From positions 1 to 28,077 of the forward strand of contig DAOUDK010000144.1 of the NCBI GenBank assembly GCA_034431315.1: a stretch of DNA of 28,077 nucleotides, given 5' to 3'. Source of the stretch: JAUWOY01 sp034431315. Its GTDB lineage: Bacteria; Chloroflexota; Anaerolineae; VGOG01. The notes under the pieces were generated by a model that was not told where the DNA came from, searched no databases, and saw only the letters and a list, made by a program, of their open reading frames with translations. This document shows, piece by piece, positions 7,664-16,214 of the stretch. How positions within the stretch are numbered: the stretch's first letter is position 1; each line of letters opens with the position of its first letter. A program made the translations under genes and the position numbers.

Positions 7664-8775
7664 TCTCTCTCACCCCGCGCGTATCTCTGCACTTCCAGGT
7701 AGATGGGCTTGGGAATAAAATCCACCGTCACGAAGGCAAAATAGTCAGCGTAGCCTTTGGCTGGCCGGGGATAGCGAAAAGCCCACAGGCAGACCGCCTC
7801 GCACCAGTCCCACTCCAGGGCCTTCTCGTAGGCGCGGATGCTGTACTCGATGCGCTGGTAGGGGCGCACGGCCTTGGTCCAGCGGGGGTGATCGTTCCAG
7901 CCGCCCTCGGTGATCAGGCACGTTTTGTCCCCGTCGCCATTGGCGACCATCACCTGGCGGAGGAGTTCGGCGCGGGCGAAGTTCACCTTGTCCGCAGCCG
8001 GGGGATCGTCGGGGGGGAAGGTCCAGCCGTAGGCGTGGATGGCCAGGATATCGAAATAATCTGCGGCTCCAGCCTCATACATCCGCTGGAGGTAGACCAG
8101 ATCGTTCAGGCCCTCTGGATCGCCCTCTGGAGCCAGCGTCGGGGCCAGTGCCCCGGCCAGGATTTGCACCTGGGGGGCGGCCTCCTTGGCCCGGGTATAG
8201 GCCACTCTGAGAAGCTCGGTGTAGCCTTCGGGGTCCACGGGCCGATACCCCCACTCCAGGCTGAGATTGGGCTCGTTCCATAAGATGATGTGCTTGACGC
8301 GGCCCTCGAAGTGGGTCACGAAGGCGTGGACGTAGTCGCCGAAGTCGTCATAGTGTTCCCGGTCGAGGTAAGACGTGATGGTGTCCTCAGGCCGCGCCCA
8401 CTCAGGAACGAAGCCCAGCCGGGCGATCACCGTCAGGCCTTGAGCCAGAGCATGATCCACCACCACGTCGGGGTGGCTCCAGTCGAAGTGCCCCTTTTTC
8501 CCCTCGTAGTAGGCCCAGGGGAAGTACTCCACGATCCAGGGCGCGCCCATCTGCCGCACCATCGAGAGCGTCTGCTTGATCTTCCACTCCTCCACCTCGT
8601 CGGTCAGGCGGGTGTGAACGCCCATCTTGGGATTGATGGTCACCACTTCTTGCTGGGGGCCCAAGGGCACCACGGGCTTGGTCGGCCTCACCAGGACGAT
8701 GAGTAGCGCGATGGCCAGAGCCAGCTTAATTGTCTTTTTGCTGCTTAGATTCCGTAGCATCTGCACTGACCTCAT
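7660..8775 (-). CDS. Clan GH-A-like glycoside hydrolase, membrane-anchored
   Basis: The 371-residue product has an N-terminal hydrophobic segment (about 16-30) followed by a (beta/alpha)8-type glycosidase domain. The likely acid/base is E168 in ILWNEPN, and the likely nucleophile is E290 in CLITEGGW; both sit at strand ends as in clan GH-A (GH5, GH39 and relatives). Other supports are GVHTR near 52, W80 and FPWAYYEGKKGHFDW, and ILAIHAYGW. The substrate cannot be assigned. An alternative ATG at 8760 is equally plausible by ribosome binding site. It is translationally coupled to the solute-binding protein gene downstream, which hints at linked use or sensing of a carbohydrate or glycoconjugate. 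Confidence 0.8.
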   Translation of the reverse strand: MRSVQMLRNLSSKKTIKLALAIALLIVLVRPTKPVVPLGPQQEVVTINPKMGVHTRLTDEVEEWKIKQTLSMVRQMGAPWIVEYFPWAYYEGKKGHFDWSHPDVVVDHALAQGLTVIARLGFVPEWARPEDTITSYLDREHYDDFGDYVHAFVTHFEGRVKHIILWNEPNLSLEWGYRPVDPEGYTELLRVAYTRAKEAAPQVQILAGALAPTLAPEGDPEGLNDLVYLQRMYEAGAADYFDILAIHAYGWTFPPDDPPAADKVNFARAELLRQVMVANGDGDKTCLITEGGWNDHPRWTKAVRPYQRIEYSIRAYEKALEWDWCEAVCLWAFRYPRPAKGYADYFAFVTVDFIPKPIYLEVQRYARGERE

Positions 8776-8890
8776 GACTCGTTGACTTGTTCCTCGTTAC
8801 CTGCTGCCATTATACAGGCTTTGTCCATCTTTGCCAACCTCGCAGCAAAATGCAAGGTCTGATCAACTGGGTGGGTCCGCCAAATGCAAA

Positions 8891-8935
8891 AAAGGAGGGC
8901 ATCCTGGCCTGAGCGGCCTTATGATGCCCTCCTTT
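8891..8935 (-). terminator. Rho-independent terminator after the FG-GAP protein gene
   Basis: A 13-bp perfect stem (8891-8903 with 8923-8935) encloses a loop carrying a small GGCC/GGCC inner hairpin. On the minus strand it is followed by a run of T (the A-run at 8888-8893). It lies 30 bp past the stop of the 1271-residue gene. Confidence 0.88.
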
Positions 8936-8964
8936 GTCTTAGGGTACGAGGTGCGGCTCAGCGT

Positions 8965-11900
8965 TCACGAGGTAGGCTTGGGCGGCTGGCCTGGAATCGG
9001 GGTAGAGTGGAATGGCAGAGAACTATCACCAGAGAGCTCGTCGGCACCGATGTCCACCACAGCCTGGCCGTCGTCGTTGCCATCAAGGGGACGTGGGTCG
9101 CCATCGAGGTCGGTGCTTGGCGGCGTGGCCGGGTCGCCGGCGTCAATGCAGGGAGAGTTCGTTAGCAAGCGATAGTTGCCACCTGACGAATCGTTCAAAA
9201 GGGGATCCTCGTGGATGTCGTGGGCGCCTGGGGTCAGATTGTAGTAGTCATCGGGGATGTTGCCCCAGACGTTGTTGTAGTCGCTGATGGGCGCTCCGTA
9301 GTGGTTGTGGATACCACCGGACGAGAGAGCGGTGTTGTTGACGATGATGTTGTTGCCGATGACGGGCGAGCCCCTCAGGTTGAAGATGCCGCCGCCGAAG
9401 ATAGCCGCTGAGTTGCCGAAGATGGTGTTGTTAGCAATAGTGGGTGAACCGTTGGCTACATATATGCCGCCGCCGAAGACCGCCGCCGAGTTGTTAAAGA
9501 TGACGTTGTTGCGGATAATAGGCAAGCCACCTTCGACGCATATCCCGCCACCGAAGAAAGTCGCTGAGTTGCTGATGACGATATTATTCTCCACCATCGG
9601 CGAGGCGTTATGGATGTAGATACCGCCCCCGTGGTCAGCGTTGCCGCCCGTGATGGTGAAGCCGGAGATGACGGCATTGCCCATGATTTCGACTCCGCTG
9701 GCTGTAACCACCGGCCCGGAACCATCGCCGCTTATTACCGTCACCTCAGCCCCGGCTCCATAGATCTTCACGCCACTCTTCATGCTGATAGTCTCGTTAT
9801 AAGTGCCAGGGTTGACGATTATGGTGTCGCCATACCTGGCCTCGCTGACGGCTGTGTTGATACTGTTATACCACTCGCCGCTGTCTAGGTTCTCTATCGC
9901 CCCGGTGAATTCGACAGTGACCGTCTCAGACTGCGAGCCGACATTGATGGTGACGGTAGCCGTGCCAACCTGGGTGCTGGAGGCCAGTATAGCTGTGGCC
10001 TTCTTATTGGTCGTGGTGCTGATGTAGGGCTCAGTTGGGAAATGGCCAAAGCTAGCGGTGAAGACGACTGGTGTGCCATCGGCTATGGGGTTGCCATCCT
10101 CGTCGGCTACGTAAGCAGTGATGGTAGAAGTAGAGATACCGTCGGCAACTATTCTGGTTGGGGTGGCCTCAGCTAAGATACTGTAAGCCGGAGGACTAAC
10201 GGTAGCGGCTACGGTGCTGGTGTTGTTAGCGGGAACGATCTCTATCCCTTCGCCAGAGATCTGGGCGGTATTGGTGATGACCACCCCGCTCGAGAGTTCA
10301 GGGCTGACCTCGGCTATGATAGTGATCAACCCGGATTCCCCTGGGTCCAACCGCTCGATCTGCCAGCTTTGAGGGCTGGATTCCATACGTGCTGTTACTT
10401 TGTCATCGTAGGTAGAGCGGGTGTTTATTAACCCTGGGGTTTCAAGGTTGGCGATCAGGACATCGAAGGCTGTGGCTGCCCCATTGTTGGAGTAGGCCAG
10501 GCTGTAAGTGATGGTTGTCCCTGGGACGACATAGGCTGGTGGTGCGACCGCATATCTTATTGATAGATCTACTTGCGGGGAGATTACGTAAGTTTCGCCA
10601 GCTCTCATGCGACTCCCATCCGGTCCATTGGCCCAGTTAGCTCCCACAATGATGTCAGCATAGCCGTCACCATTCACATCTCCGCTGGCTACCGATATGC
10701 CCGCTTGGTCACCGGCATCAGTTCCGTGGATAGTCAGGGCGTCTCCACTGGCCAGGTCTAGAGTGCCTGCGATAGTTGGAGAGCCCATGACCACACTTGC
10801 TTCACCGGCTTTGCTTTGCGCGAAGCTTGCTCCGGCAATGATGTCGTCGTAACTATCGGCATTCACGTCGCCGCTTGCTACGGAGGTTCCGGCTCGGTCG
10901 CCTCTATAGGCTCCGTAAACGGTGAAGTCGGCTTGTTTTCGTAGGTCTACGGATTTCAGGTATACGGAGTTGAAGATGGAATCCGAGCCTAGAACTACAT
11001 GGACCTCGCCAGCCCAGGCACGCCCATTATTTGGGCCGTCGGCATAACCGGCTCCCACGAGGAGGTCGTCATAGCCGTCGCCATTTACGTCTCCGCTGGT
11101 CACTGACATGCCGGCCCGGTCTTGAGTATCGGCGCCGAAGATGGTCAGGTCGGCCTGAGTGCGGAGGTCACATATTCTACTATCAAAGCTTTCCGCACTC
11201 AACACCACATAGGCCCCACCAGCTTGATGACGCTGGTTTTGTGGTCCGTCAGCCCATATAGCCCCGACGATGATATCTCCGTACCTGTCGCCGTTCAGAT
11301 CACCAATGGCTACGGAGTAGCCAGCATGATCTCCCTTCTCCTCCCCATAGATGATCTTAGCCGCCTGGCCGAGCAGTTCTATAGTGCTGGGGAGGGAATC
11401 TGACCCTAGTACCACGTAGACTTCACCGGCATCCTCGCGCCTGTGACCTGGGCCTAGCCCATTGGCCCACTCAGCTCCGATGACGATGTCATCGTACTCA
11501 TCTTTGTTTACATCACCAGTGGCCAGCGAGGTGCCGGCTTGATCACGTATATCTATGCCGTACATGACGACATCGGCTTGGGTTCTCAGATCTATGTTGC
11601 TGGCGATGGAGCCTGAGCCGAAAACGACGTAGATTTCGCCACATTCGACGCGTCTGTTGTCCGGCCCATCAGCCCACTCTGCTGCGATGATGATATCATC
11701 GTATCCATCACCGTTCACATCGCCACTGGCCACGGCGCTGCCGGCGTAGTCACGAGCGTCGGCCCCATAGATTACTACGTCGGCCTGGGAGGCGAGGTCT
11801 ACGGTGCCGTAGATGTCGGCCGGGCCAAACACCACATAGACACGGCCAGCGAACTTGCGTTGGTTATCTGGCCCGTTGGCTCGGAAGGCCCCGATTATGA

Positions 11901-12780
11901 CGTCATCTAAACCATCGCCGTTAACGTCTCCGCTGGCGACAGAGTAGCCGGCATAGTCGCTGCTATTGGCTCCAAAGATAGTCATTTGCCCCCAGTCGGA
12001 AGAAGCCAGGTCCCAAGTGGGGTCAATGAGATAGCTCTGCCCCGCTTCCACCGTCACCTCTACCCGCGCAGCCAGAGACAACCCCTCAGGGATGCGTGTC
12101 AACTGCACTTGAGGGTGCAATCCTTGGGCCAGCATATCCTCCCAACTGAAGCGGCCGAGCTCTTGCCCGGCTTGGTCCAGGAAGCCAACCAGCGAGGATT
12201 GTCGAAGGGCAGATTGGTTGCTATCGAGGGCCACAGATTGACCTATGGTTAGAAGCCTTTCTTTCCCTTCCTGGCTAAAGGATACCCCATTGGGCACCAG
12301 AGCCTTGAAGGTCACGGCGTAGCTCTGCCGGTTCGTGCTCTGGTTGGTCAACTCCACCATTTGCTCCACGACACCGTTGTGGTGGGATTGGAAGATATTG
12401 TTGACCAAGAGAGAGCCGGCTCGCAGGCTCTGTACCACCCGCGATGCTTCTTGGCGGATCTCTTCCCGTGAAGGCGGTGCGAGCGGAGAAGCCCCGATGG
12501 GTTCTACCCCAATAGCCATCTCGGCGAAGGCTTCTCGCAGCCTGGCTACTGGCTCCAATGCTAGAGAGGGGGCTAGATCCAGGTATAGAGCCGTCTGAGC
12601 AGCCGACCGCTGATGTTTCACTAGAGATGGTGGCAGGCAGCTCAGGATCAGCAGGGTCGAAGCCAGTAACAGTAGAAGCGACTTCCAGGACAGTGGCTTG
12701 GTTATTTTCTTTCTTTCTTTTCCTTTTGACAGTGTGTGAGTGGCGATCGTCTTCAAAGTGAGTAACGCTTGGCTTTTCAT
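8965..12780 (-). CDS. Large secreted FG-GAP propeller / DUF11 / Ig-like / beta-helix protein
   Basis: This is a 1271-residue extracellular protein. Its N-terminal hydrophobic segment (about 33-47) ends in ILSC (Cys48), a possible lipobox. Residues about 60-255 form a domain I cannot name. Seven FG-GAP repeats follow (about 266-735), each with a Ca-binding core like SGDVNGDGYDDIIVGA and a closing Y-VVFG; seven makes one integrin-alpha-like propeller. The fourth, sixth and others show eroded copies (DLNGDRYGD, DVNADSYDD). Next are a DUF11 domain (starting DLSIRYAVAPP; cell-surface repeat type), an invasin-like Ig domain (DGNPIADGTPVVFTA), and a right-handed beta-helix with repeated GGGIYI/NNTIF coils ending in DIGADEL. 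AAGGAGG lies 7 bases before the ATG. It is likely an adhesin or surface scaffold; no catalytic residues are evident. Confidence 0.88.
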   Translation of the reverse strand: MKSQALLTLKTIATHTLSKGKERKKITKPLSWKSLLLLLASTLLILSCLPPSLVKHQRSAAQTALYLDLAPSLALEPVARLREAFAEMAIGVEPIGASPLAPPSREEIRQEASRVVQSLRAGSLLVNNIFQSHHNGVVEQMVELTNQSTNRQSYAVTFKALVPNGVSFSQEGKERLLTIGQSVALDSNQSALRQSSLVGFLDQAGQELGRFSWEDMLAQGLHPQVQLTRIPEGLSLAARVEVTVEAGQSYLIDPTWDLASSDWGQMTIFGANSSDYAGYSVASGDVNGDGLDDVIIGAFRANGPDNQRKFAGRVYVVFGPADIYGTVDLASQADVVIYGADARDYAGSAVASGDVNGDGYDDIIIAAEWADGPDNRRVECGEIYVVFGSGSIASNIDLRTQADVVMYGIDIRDQAGTSLATGDVNKDEYDDIVIGAEWANGLGPGHRREDAGEVYVVLGSDSLPSTIELLGQAAKIIYGEEKGDHAGYSVAIGDLNGDRYGDIIVGAIWADGPQNQRHQAGGAYVVLSAESFDSRICDLRTQADLTIFGADTQDRAGMSVTSGDVNGDGYDDLLVGAGYADGPNNGRAWAGEVHVVLGSDSIFNSVYLKSVDLRKQADFTVYGAYRGDRAGTSVASGDVNADSYDDIIAGASFAQSKAGEASVVMGSPTIAGTLDLASGDALTIHGTDAGDQAGISVASGDVNGDGYADIIVGANWANGPDGSRMRAGETYVISPQVDLSIRYAVAPPAYVVPGTTITYSLAYSNNGAATAFDVLIANLETPGLINTRSTYDDKVTARMESSPQSWQIERLDPGESGLITIIAEVSPELSSGVVITNTAQISGEGIEIVPANNTSTVAATVSPPAYSILAEATPTRIVADGISTSTITAYVADEDGNPIADGTPVVFTASFGHFPTEPYISTTTNKKATAILASSTQVGTATVTINVGSQSETVTVEFTGAIENLDSGEWYNSINTAVSEARYGDTIIVNPGTYNETISMKSGVKIYGAGAEVTVISGDGSGPVVTASGVEIMGNAVISGFTITGGNADHGGGIYIHNASPMVENNIVISNSATFFGGGICVEGGLPIIRNNVIFNNSAAVFGGGIYVANGSPTIANNTIFGNSAAIFGGGIFNLRGSPVIGNNIIVNNTALSSGGIHNHYGAPISDYNNVWGNIPDDYYNLTPGAHDIHEDPLLNDSSGGNYRLLTNSPCIDAGDPATPPSTDLDGDPRPLDGNDDGQAVVDIGADELSGDSSLPFHSTPIPGQPPKPTS

Positions 12781-12939
12781 TGTGAGCCTCCTTTTTGTTG
12801 ATTATGGAGCTCGTCTCTGCTAGCAGCGGCCAGGCTGACTATATAGCGTGGGGACGCAGAAACCTTTCCGCGTTTTTTCAGAGCCGAGCAAGGGCGGATA
12901 ACGACCGTGTTTTGCTCATCAGGTTGCATTTCTCGGAAA

Positions 12940-13650
12940 TCATTTGAATCCTAACCCCCTTTCTTTCAAACTAACGTACCGCTGCTGGCCGATAATCAGG
13001 TGATCCAGTACATCAATGTCCAGTAGCTGGCCAGCCTGGGTGATGAGTTCCGTTACCGCGATGTCCTCAGGGGAGGGGGTGGGGTCACCGCTGGGATGGT
13101 TGTGGATGACGATGATGGCTGCGGAGTTTTGTTTGATTGCCTCCCGGAATAGCTCGCCAACACGGATGACGGATGTATTCAAACTGCCGATGTACATGGT
13201 GGGGGTATCCAGGATGTAGTTCTTGCTATCCAAGAGGATGAGACGCATATGTTCTTGTTCCAGCATGCTCATCTCTATCATCATCAGGTTGGCCGCGTCG
13301 GCTGGTGACTTGACCTGAAGGCGCTCCTCAGGAGAGGCGATAAGTAGTCTTCGCCCTAGTTCCATCGCCGCTTTTAGCTGGGCTGCCTTAGCCACCCCTA
13401 TTCCTTTCTCCCCACAAAGCTCGCTGAAGCCGGCTCGGGCCAGACCTATTAGGCCACCGAATTTGGCCAGGAGCCGTGCAGCCAAGTTGAGGACATTCTC
13501 CCCGCCCACTCCAGTGCGTAGTATGATGGCCAAAAGCTCAGCATTGGAGAGGGAGCCGGCTCCATATTTCTTCAGCCTCTCCCGTGGTCGTTCTCCTGCA
13601 GGCAAGTCTTTGATAGTAGGATGGTATTCAAGTGCGGTCTTCGTATTCAT
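12940..13650 (-). CDS. radC: RadC-family JAMM/MPN protein under a c-di-GMP riboswitch
   Basis: This 236-residue member of the RadC family has a helix-hairpin-helix region (about 25-90; GAGSLSNAELLAIILRTG, then GIGVAKAAQLKAAMELGRR) and a C-terminal JAMM metal-binding domain with HNHPSGDPTPS. RadC was once linked to recombination repair, but its biochemical role is unsettled; related MPN proteins are metallopeptidases. The start at 13650 (MNTKTALEYHP) is chosen because GAGAGGAGAG lies just before it; a longer in-frame start at 13707 lacks such a site. The transcript starts near 13893 and carries a GEMM riboswitch, so c-di-GMP probably controls this gene. Confidence 0.92.
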   Translation of the reverse strand: MNTKTALEYHPTIKDLPAGERPRERLKKYGAGSLSNAELLAIILRTGVGGENVLNLAARLLAKFGGLIGLARAGFSELCGEKGIGVAKAAQLKAAMELGRRLLIASPEERLQVKSPADAANLMMIEMSMLEQEHMRLILLDSKNYILDTPTMYIGSLNTSVIRVGELFREAIKQNSAAIIVIHNHPSGDPTPSPEDIAVTELITQAGQLLDIDVLDHLIIGQQRYVSLKERGLGFK

Positions 13651-13771
13651 GTTTCTGTTTCTCTCCTCTCTTGTGTGATATCTCTGCGGCCCGGCCAGGG
13701 GTTTCACTGCCTAAAGTGAAGAACGTGCTTCCCAGACGGCTTGCTTCCGAAAAACACGTTGCTAAATGCCT

Positions 13772-13890
13772 CTTCGGCAGCTCGGCCGTCCTAATTAGCC
13801 ATCAGCCAACGAGCTGTTTGCTGATGGCTAATTGCTAACGTAGACCCGTAGCTTTGCGCCCCCGGCTTTTGCCGGGTTTGCCTTTGTCGC
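13772..13890 (-). ncRNA. Cyclic di-GMP-I (GEMM) riboswitch upstream of radC
   Basis: Read on the minus strand, the segment begins GACAAAGGCAAACC, then a CCCGGC-AAAA-GCCGGG hairpin (13861-13876), then CGCAAAGCTACGGGTCTA. A long hairpin follows with perfect 14-bp arms (13793-13806 with 13820-13833), and the 3' part is GGACGGCCGAGCTGCCGA. These blocks match in order the GEMM-I consensus (GGCAAACC, GNRA-type hairpin, CGCAAAGCYACGGGYCUA, variable arm, GGY-GCCGGGUUGCC). The closing GGCA/TGCC helix is present. The tetraloop is AAAA rather than GNRA, and the variable arm is unusually long and perfect. The predicted start site is about 3 bases upstream of the element. Confidence 0.88.
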
Positions 13891-13899
13891 TAGGCCACA

Positions 13900-13928
13900 T
13901 TTATAACTGAGATGTTCATATTTGTCAA
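13900..13928 (-). promoter_or_regulatory. Promoter of the riboswitch-radC transcript (proximal)
   Basis: On the minus strand, TTGACA (13923-13928) and TATAAA (13900-13905) have a 17-base spacer. The predicted start near 13893 is at the riboswitch 5' edge, which supports both calls. Confidence 0.85.
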
Positions 13929-14055
13929 GGAGAGAAGTAGGGCCTTCGCCCAGAGGTTAACTCCTTTCGCTGTAGAGATTGGCTAGCCTTCCTACGACTA
14001 GGTATTTCAGGCTAGTTCAATCCATTCCAATGGATTTCTTATTATTCTGTGCTAT

Positions 14056-14127
14056 ATTATACCATATTTTTTTCAATATGTCAAGCCCCAATTTTACTAT
14101 GTCAAGTTAATATGTGACTATGTTAAG
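14056..14127 (-). promoter_or_regulatory. Upstream minus-strand promoter with three 21-bp-spaced direct repeats
   Basis: On the minus strand, TTGACA (14079-14084) and TATAAT (14056-14061) are perfect with a 17-base spacer, a second promoter pointing at radC. The plus-strand word ATGTCAAG occurs at 14078 and 14099, and as ATGTTAAG at 14120. The steps are exactly 21 bp, two helical turns, which suggests a regulator array. Apart from the promoters, the AT-rich stretch 13929-14170 holds no gene that I can see. Confidence 0.65.
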
Positions 14128-14170
14128 TTATTTGTTTGCTCTCGCTGGGTCGCTATGATCCAGCTCATTC

Positions 14171-14199
14171 TTGCCAAAGAAGGCCAGGTGTATTATACT
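14171..14199 (+). promoter_or_regulatory. Promoter of mnmG
   Basis: TTGCCA (14171-14176) and TATACT (14194-14199) are spaced by 17 bases, with the start expected near 14206, about 23 nt before the mnmG ATG. Confidence 0.8.
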
Positions 14200-14228
14200 T
14201 AGACAGATTTGGGAAAGGGAGGGTGTCT

Positions 14229-16133
14229 ATGTACGATGTGATCGTCGTTGGGGCAGGGCACGCCGGCTGCGAGGCGGCTTTGGCAGCAGCGCGGATGGGC
14301 TGCCGAACGTTGTTGGTGACGATGAATCTTGATTTGATCGCCACTATGCCTTGCAACCCTGGCGTTGGAGGGCCCGCTAAAGGGCACTTGGTTAAAGAGA
14401 TTGACGCCCTGGGCGGTGAGATGGCCCACAACCTCGACCAGACCTTCATCCAGATCCGCATGCTCAACCTGTCAAAGGGGCCAGCAGTGCGCGCCCCCCG
14501 CGCTCAGGCTGACAAGAGGCTCTATTTCCTGACCATGAAGAATGCCCTGGAGATGGTTCCGAATCTCGATCTCAAACAGGGCCTGGTTGAGGAACTTCTG
14601 GTAGAAGGTGCGCGAGTCAAGGGCGTGGTCACTAACCTTGGCGTTGAGTGGCAGAGCCAGACGGTGATCCTCACAACTGGCACGTTTTTGGGAGCAAGGA
14701 TCATGACTGGCGAGATCACCTTCCCTGCCGGGCGAGCTGGTGAGTTCCCGGCCGCTGGCCTCTCGGCCTCGCTACGAGAATCGGGATTTGCCTTAGGTCG
14801 CCTTCAGACCAATACCCCGCCTCGCATCAATGCCCGCACCATAGACTTCTCCCAGACTACCCCACAGTCGGGCAGCGAGACCCCGCTGTATTTCAGCTTT
14901 CGGCAGCCAACTTCTAGCTTCCAGCATCCGAAGCCTAATCCCATCTATCCCATCCCTCACCAAACCGATTGGCGGCCTCAGCTACCGTGCTACCTGGTCT
15001 ACACCAACCAGGAGACGCACCAGATCGTGCGCGAAAACCTCCATCGTTCGCCTATCGCCTCGGGCTTCATCGAAGGGGTAGGGCCGCGCTATTGCCCCTC
15101 GTTCGAGGAAAAAATCGTGCGCTTTGCTCACAAGGACTCCCACCAGCTTTTCCTGGAGCCTGAAGGGTGGCGCACCACCGAGGTCTACGTACAGGGGCTG
15201 TATACCGCCATGCCCTACGCTGTGCAGCTTGCCATGCTGCACAGCATCCCCGCCCTACGGGAGGCTGAGATCGTGCGGCCGGGCTATGCTGTCGAATACG
15301 ACTTCGTATACCCCGATCAGATCAAGGCCTCGTTGGAGACCAAGCGGGTAGAAGGGCTATTTCACGCCGGCCAAATCAACGGCACATCGGGCTATGAAGA
15401 GGCCGCTGCCCAGGGGATAATGGCCGGCATTAACGCTGCCCGCAAGGTACAGGGCCAAGAGCCAATTATCCTGAGGCGTGACCAGGCCTACATCGGCGTC
15501 CTCATGGATGACCTGGTGACCAAGGAGATCACTGAGCCCTACCGCATGATGACCTCCCGCGCCGAGTACCGGCTGCTGCTACGCCAGGACAACGCTGGCC
15601 TGCGACTCTCGCCCATCGGCTACGAAGTCGGACTGCTGCCACGGGAGAGGTATGAGGCGGTGGAGGAGAAAAGGGAGGCCACGGAGGGGGAGTTGAGGCG
15701 GCTTAAAGAGATGTGGTTAGCGCCCTCGGAGGGAATCAACAGCAAACTGACCGCACACGGCTTCGATGCTCTGGCCGATGGCGTCAATGCCTTGCAATTC
15801 CTTCGCCGTCCGGAAGTAACTTATGAGCTGATAGAAGCTCTTGTCCCCAGTCATCTGCCGTTGCCTCCTGAGGCCATTGAGCAGGTGACCATTGAAGCCA
15901 AGTACGCGGGCTACATCGAAAAGCAGCGGCGGGAAGTGGAGCGGGTGAAGCGGTTGGAGGAATGGCCGATTCCAGACCATTTCGACTACGATGTTCCAGT
16001 AGGCTTAAGCAACGAGGCTCGGGAGAAGCTGAGGAGGTTTCGGCCAGCTACCGTTGGTCAGGCCTCCCGCCTGTCAGGCGTCAACCCAACCGACATCTCG
16101 ATTCTGTTAATCTGCCTGGAGAGGACAACTTAG
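14229..16133 (+). CDS. mnmG: tRNA uridine-34 carboxymethylaminomethyl modification enzyme, FAD subunit
   Basis: MnmG (GidA) works with the GTPase MnmE to build the cmnm5 group on U34 of tRNAs that read split codon boxes. The 634-residue product has the N-terminal FAD-binding fold (MYDVIVVGAGHAGCEAA), the family block MPCNPGVGGPAKGHLVKEID, RMLNLSKGPAVRAPRAQ, a second glycine-rich FAD motif (GLFHAGQINGTSGYEEAAAQG), and DLVTKEITEPYRMMTSRAEYR. The helical C-terminal part is complete. The ATG at 14229 follows GGGAAAGGGAGGG; an upstream in-frame start lies before the promoter and is rejected. No mnmE or rsmG is in the window. It is a housekeeping gene. Confidence 0.97.
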   Translation: MYDVIVVGAGHAGCEAALAAARMGCRTLLVTMNLDLIATMPCNPGVGGPAKGHLVKEIDALGGEMAHNLDQTFIQIRMLNLSKGPAVRAPRAQADKRLYFLTMKNALEMVPNLDLKQGLVEELLVEGARVKGVVTNLGVEWQSQTVILTTGTFLGARIMTGEITFPAGRAGEFPAAGLSASLRESGFALGRLQTNTPPRINARTIDFSQTTPQSGSETPLYFSFRQPTSSFQHPKPNPIYPIPHQTDWRPQLPCYLVYTNQETHQIVRENLHRSPIASGFIEGVGPRYCPSFEEKIVRFAHKDSHQLFLEPEGWRTTEVYVQGLYTAMPYAVQLAMLHSIPALREAEIVRPGYAVEYDFVYPDQIKASLETKRVEGLFHAGQINGTSGYEEAAAQGIMAGINAARKVQGQEPIILRRDQAYIGVLMDDLVTKEITEPYRMMTSRAEYRLLLRQDNAGLRLSPIGYEVGLLPRERYEAVEEKREATEGELRRLKEMWLAPSEGINSKLTAHGFDALADGVNALQFLRRPEVTYELIEALVPSHLPLPPEAIEQVTIEAKYAGYIEKQRREVERVKRLEEWPIPDHFDYDVPVGLSNEAREKLRRFRPATVGQASRLSGVNPTDISILLICLERTT

Positions 16134-16148
16134 GGCAAAAGTTGCCAG

Positions 16149-16177
16149 GTGACAAAAAGAAAAGAAGGTGGTATAAT
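16149..16177 (+). promoter_or_regulatory. Promoter of the zinc-ribbon / pentapeptide / rhomboid operon
   Basis: GTGACA (16149-16154) and a perfect TATAAT (16172-16177) are spaced by 17 bases, just downstream of mnmG. Confidence 0.78.
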
Positions 16178-16214
16178 ATTCGCTATCAACATACTCTAAA
16201 GGAGCAGATTGGAC

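Noticed and set aside
13861..13885. Plus-strand terminator made of CCCGGC-TTTT-GCCGGG plus TTT
   Set aside because: No plus-strand gene lies upstream. The same bases form the tetraloop hairpin of the minus-strand GEMM element, which explains the flanking conserved blocks as well.
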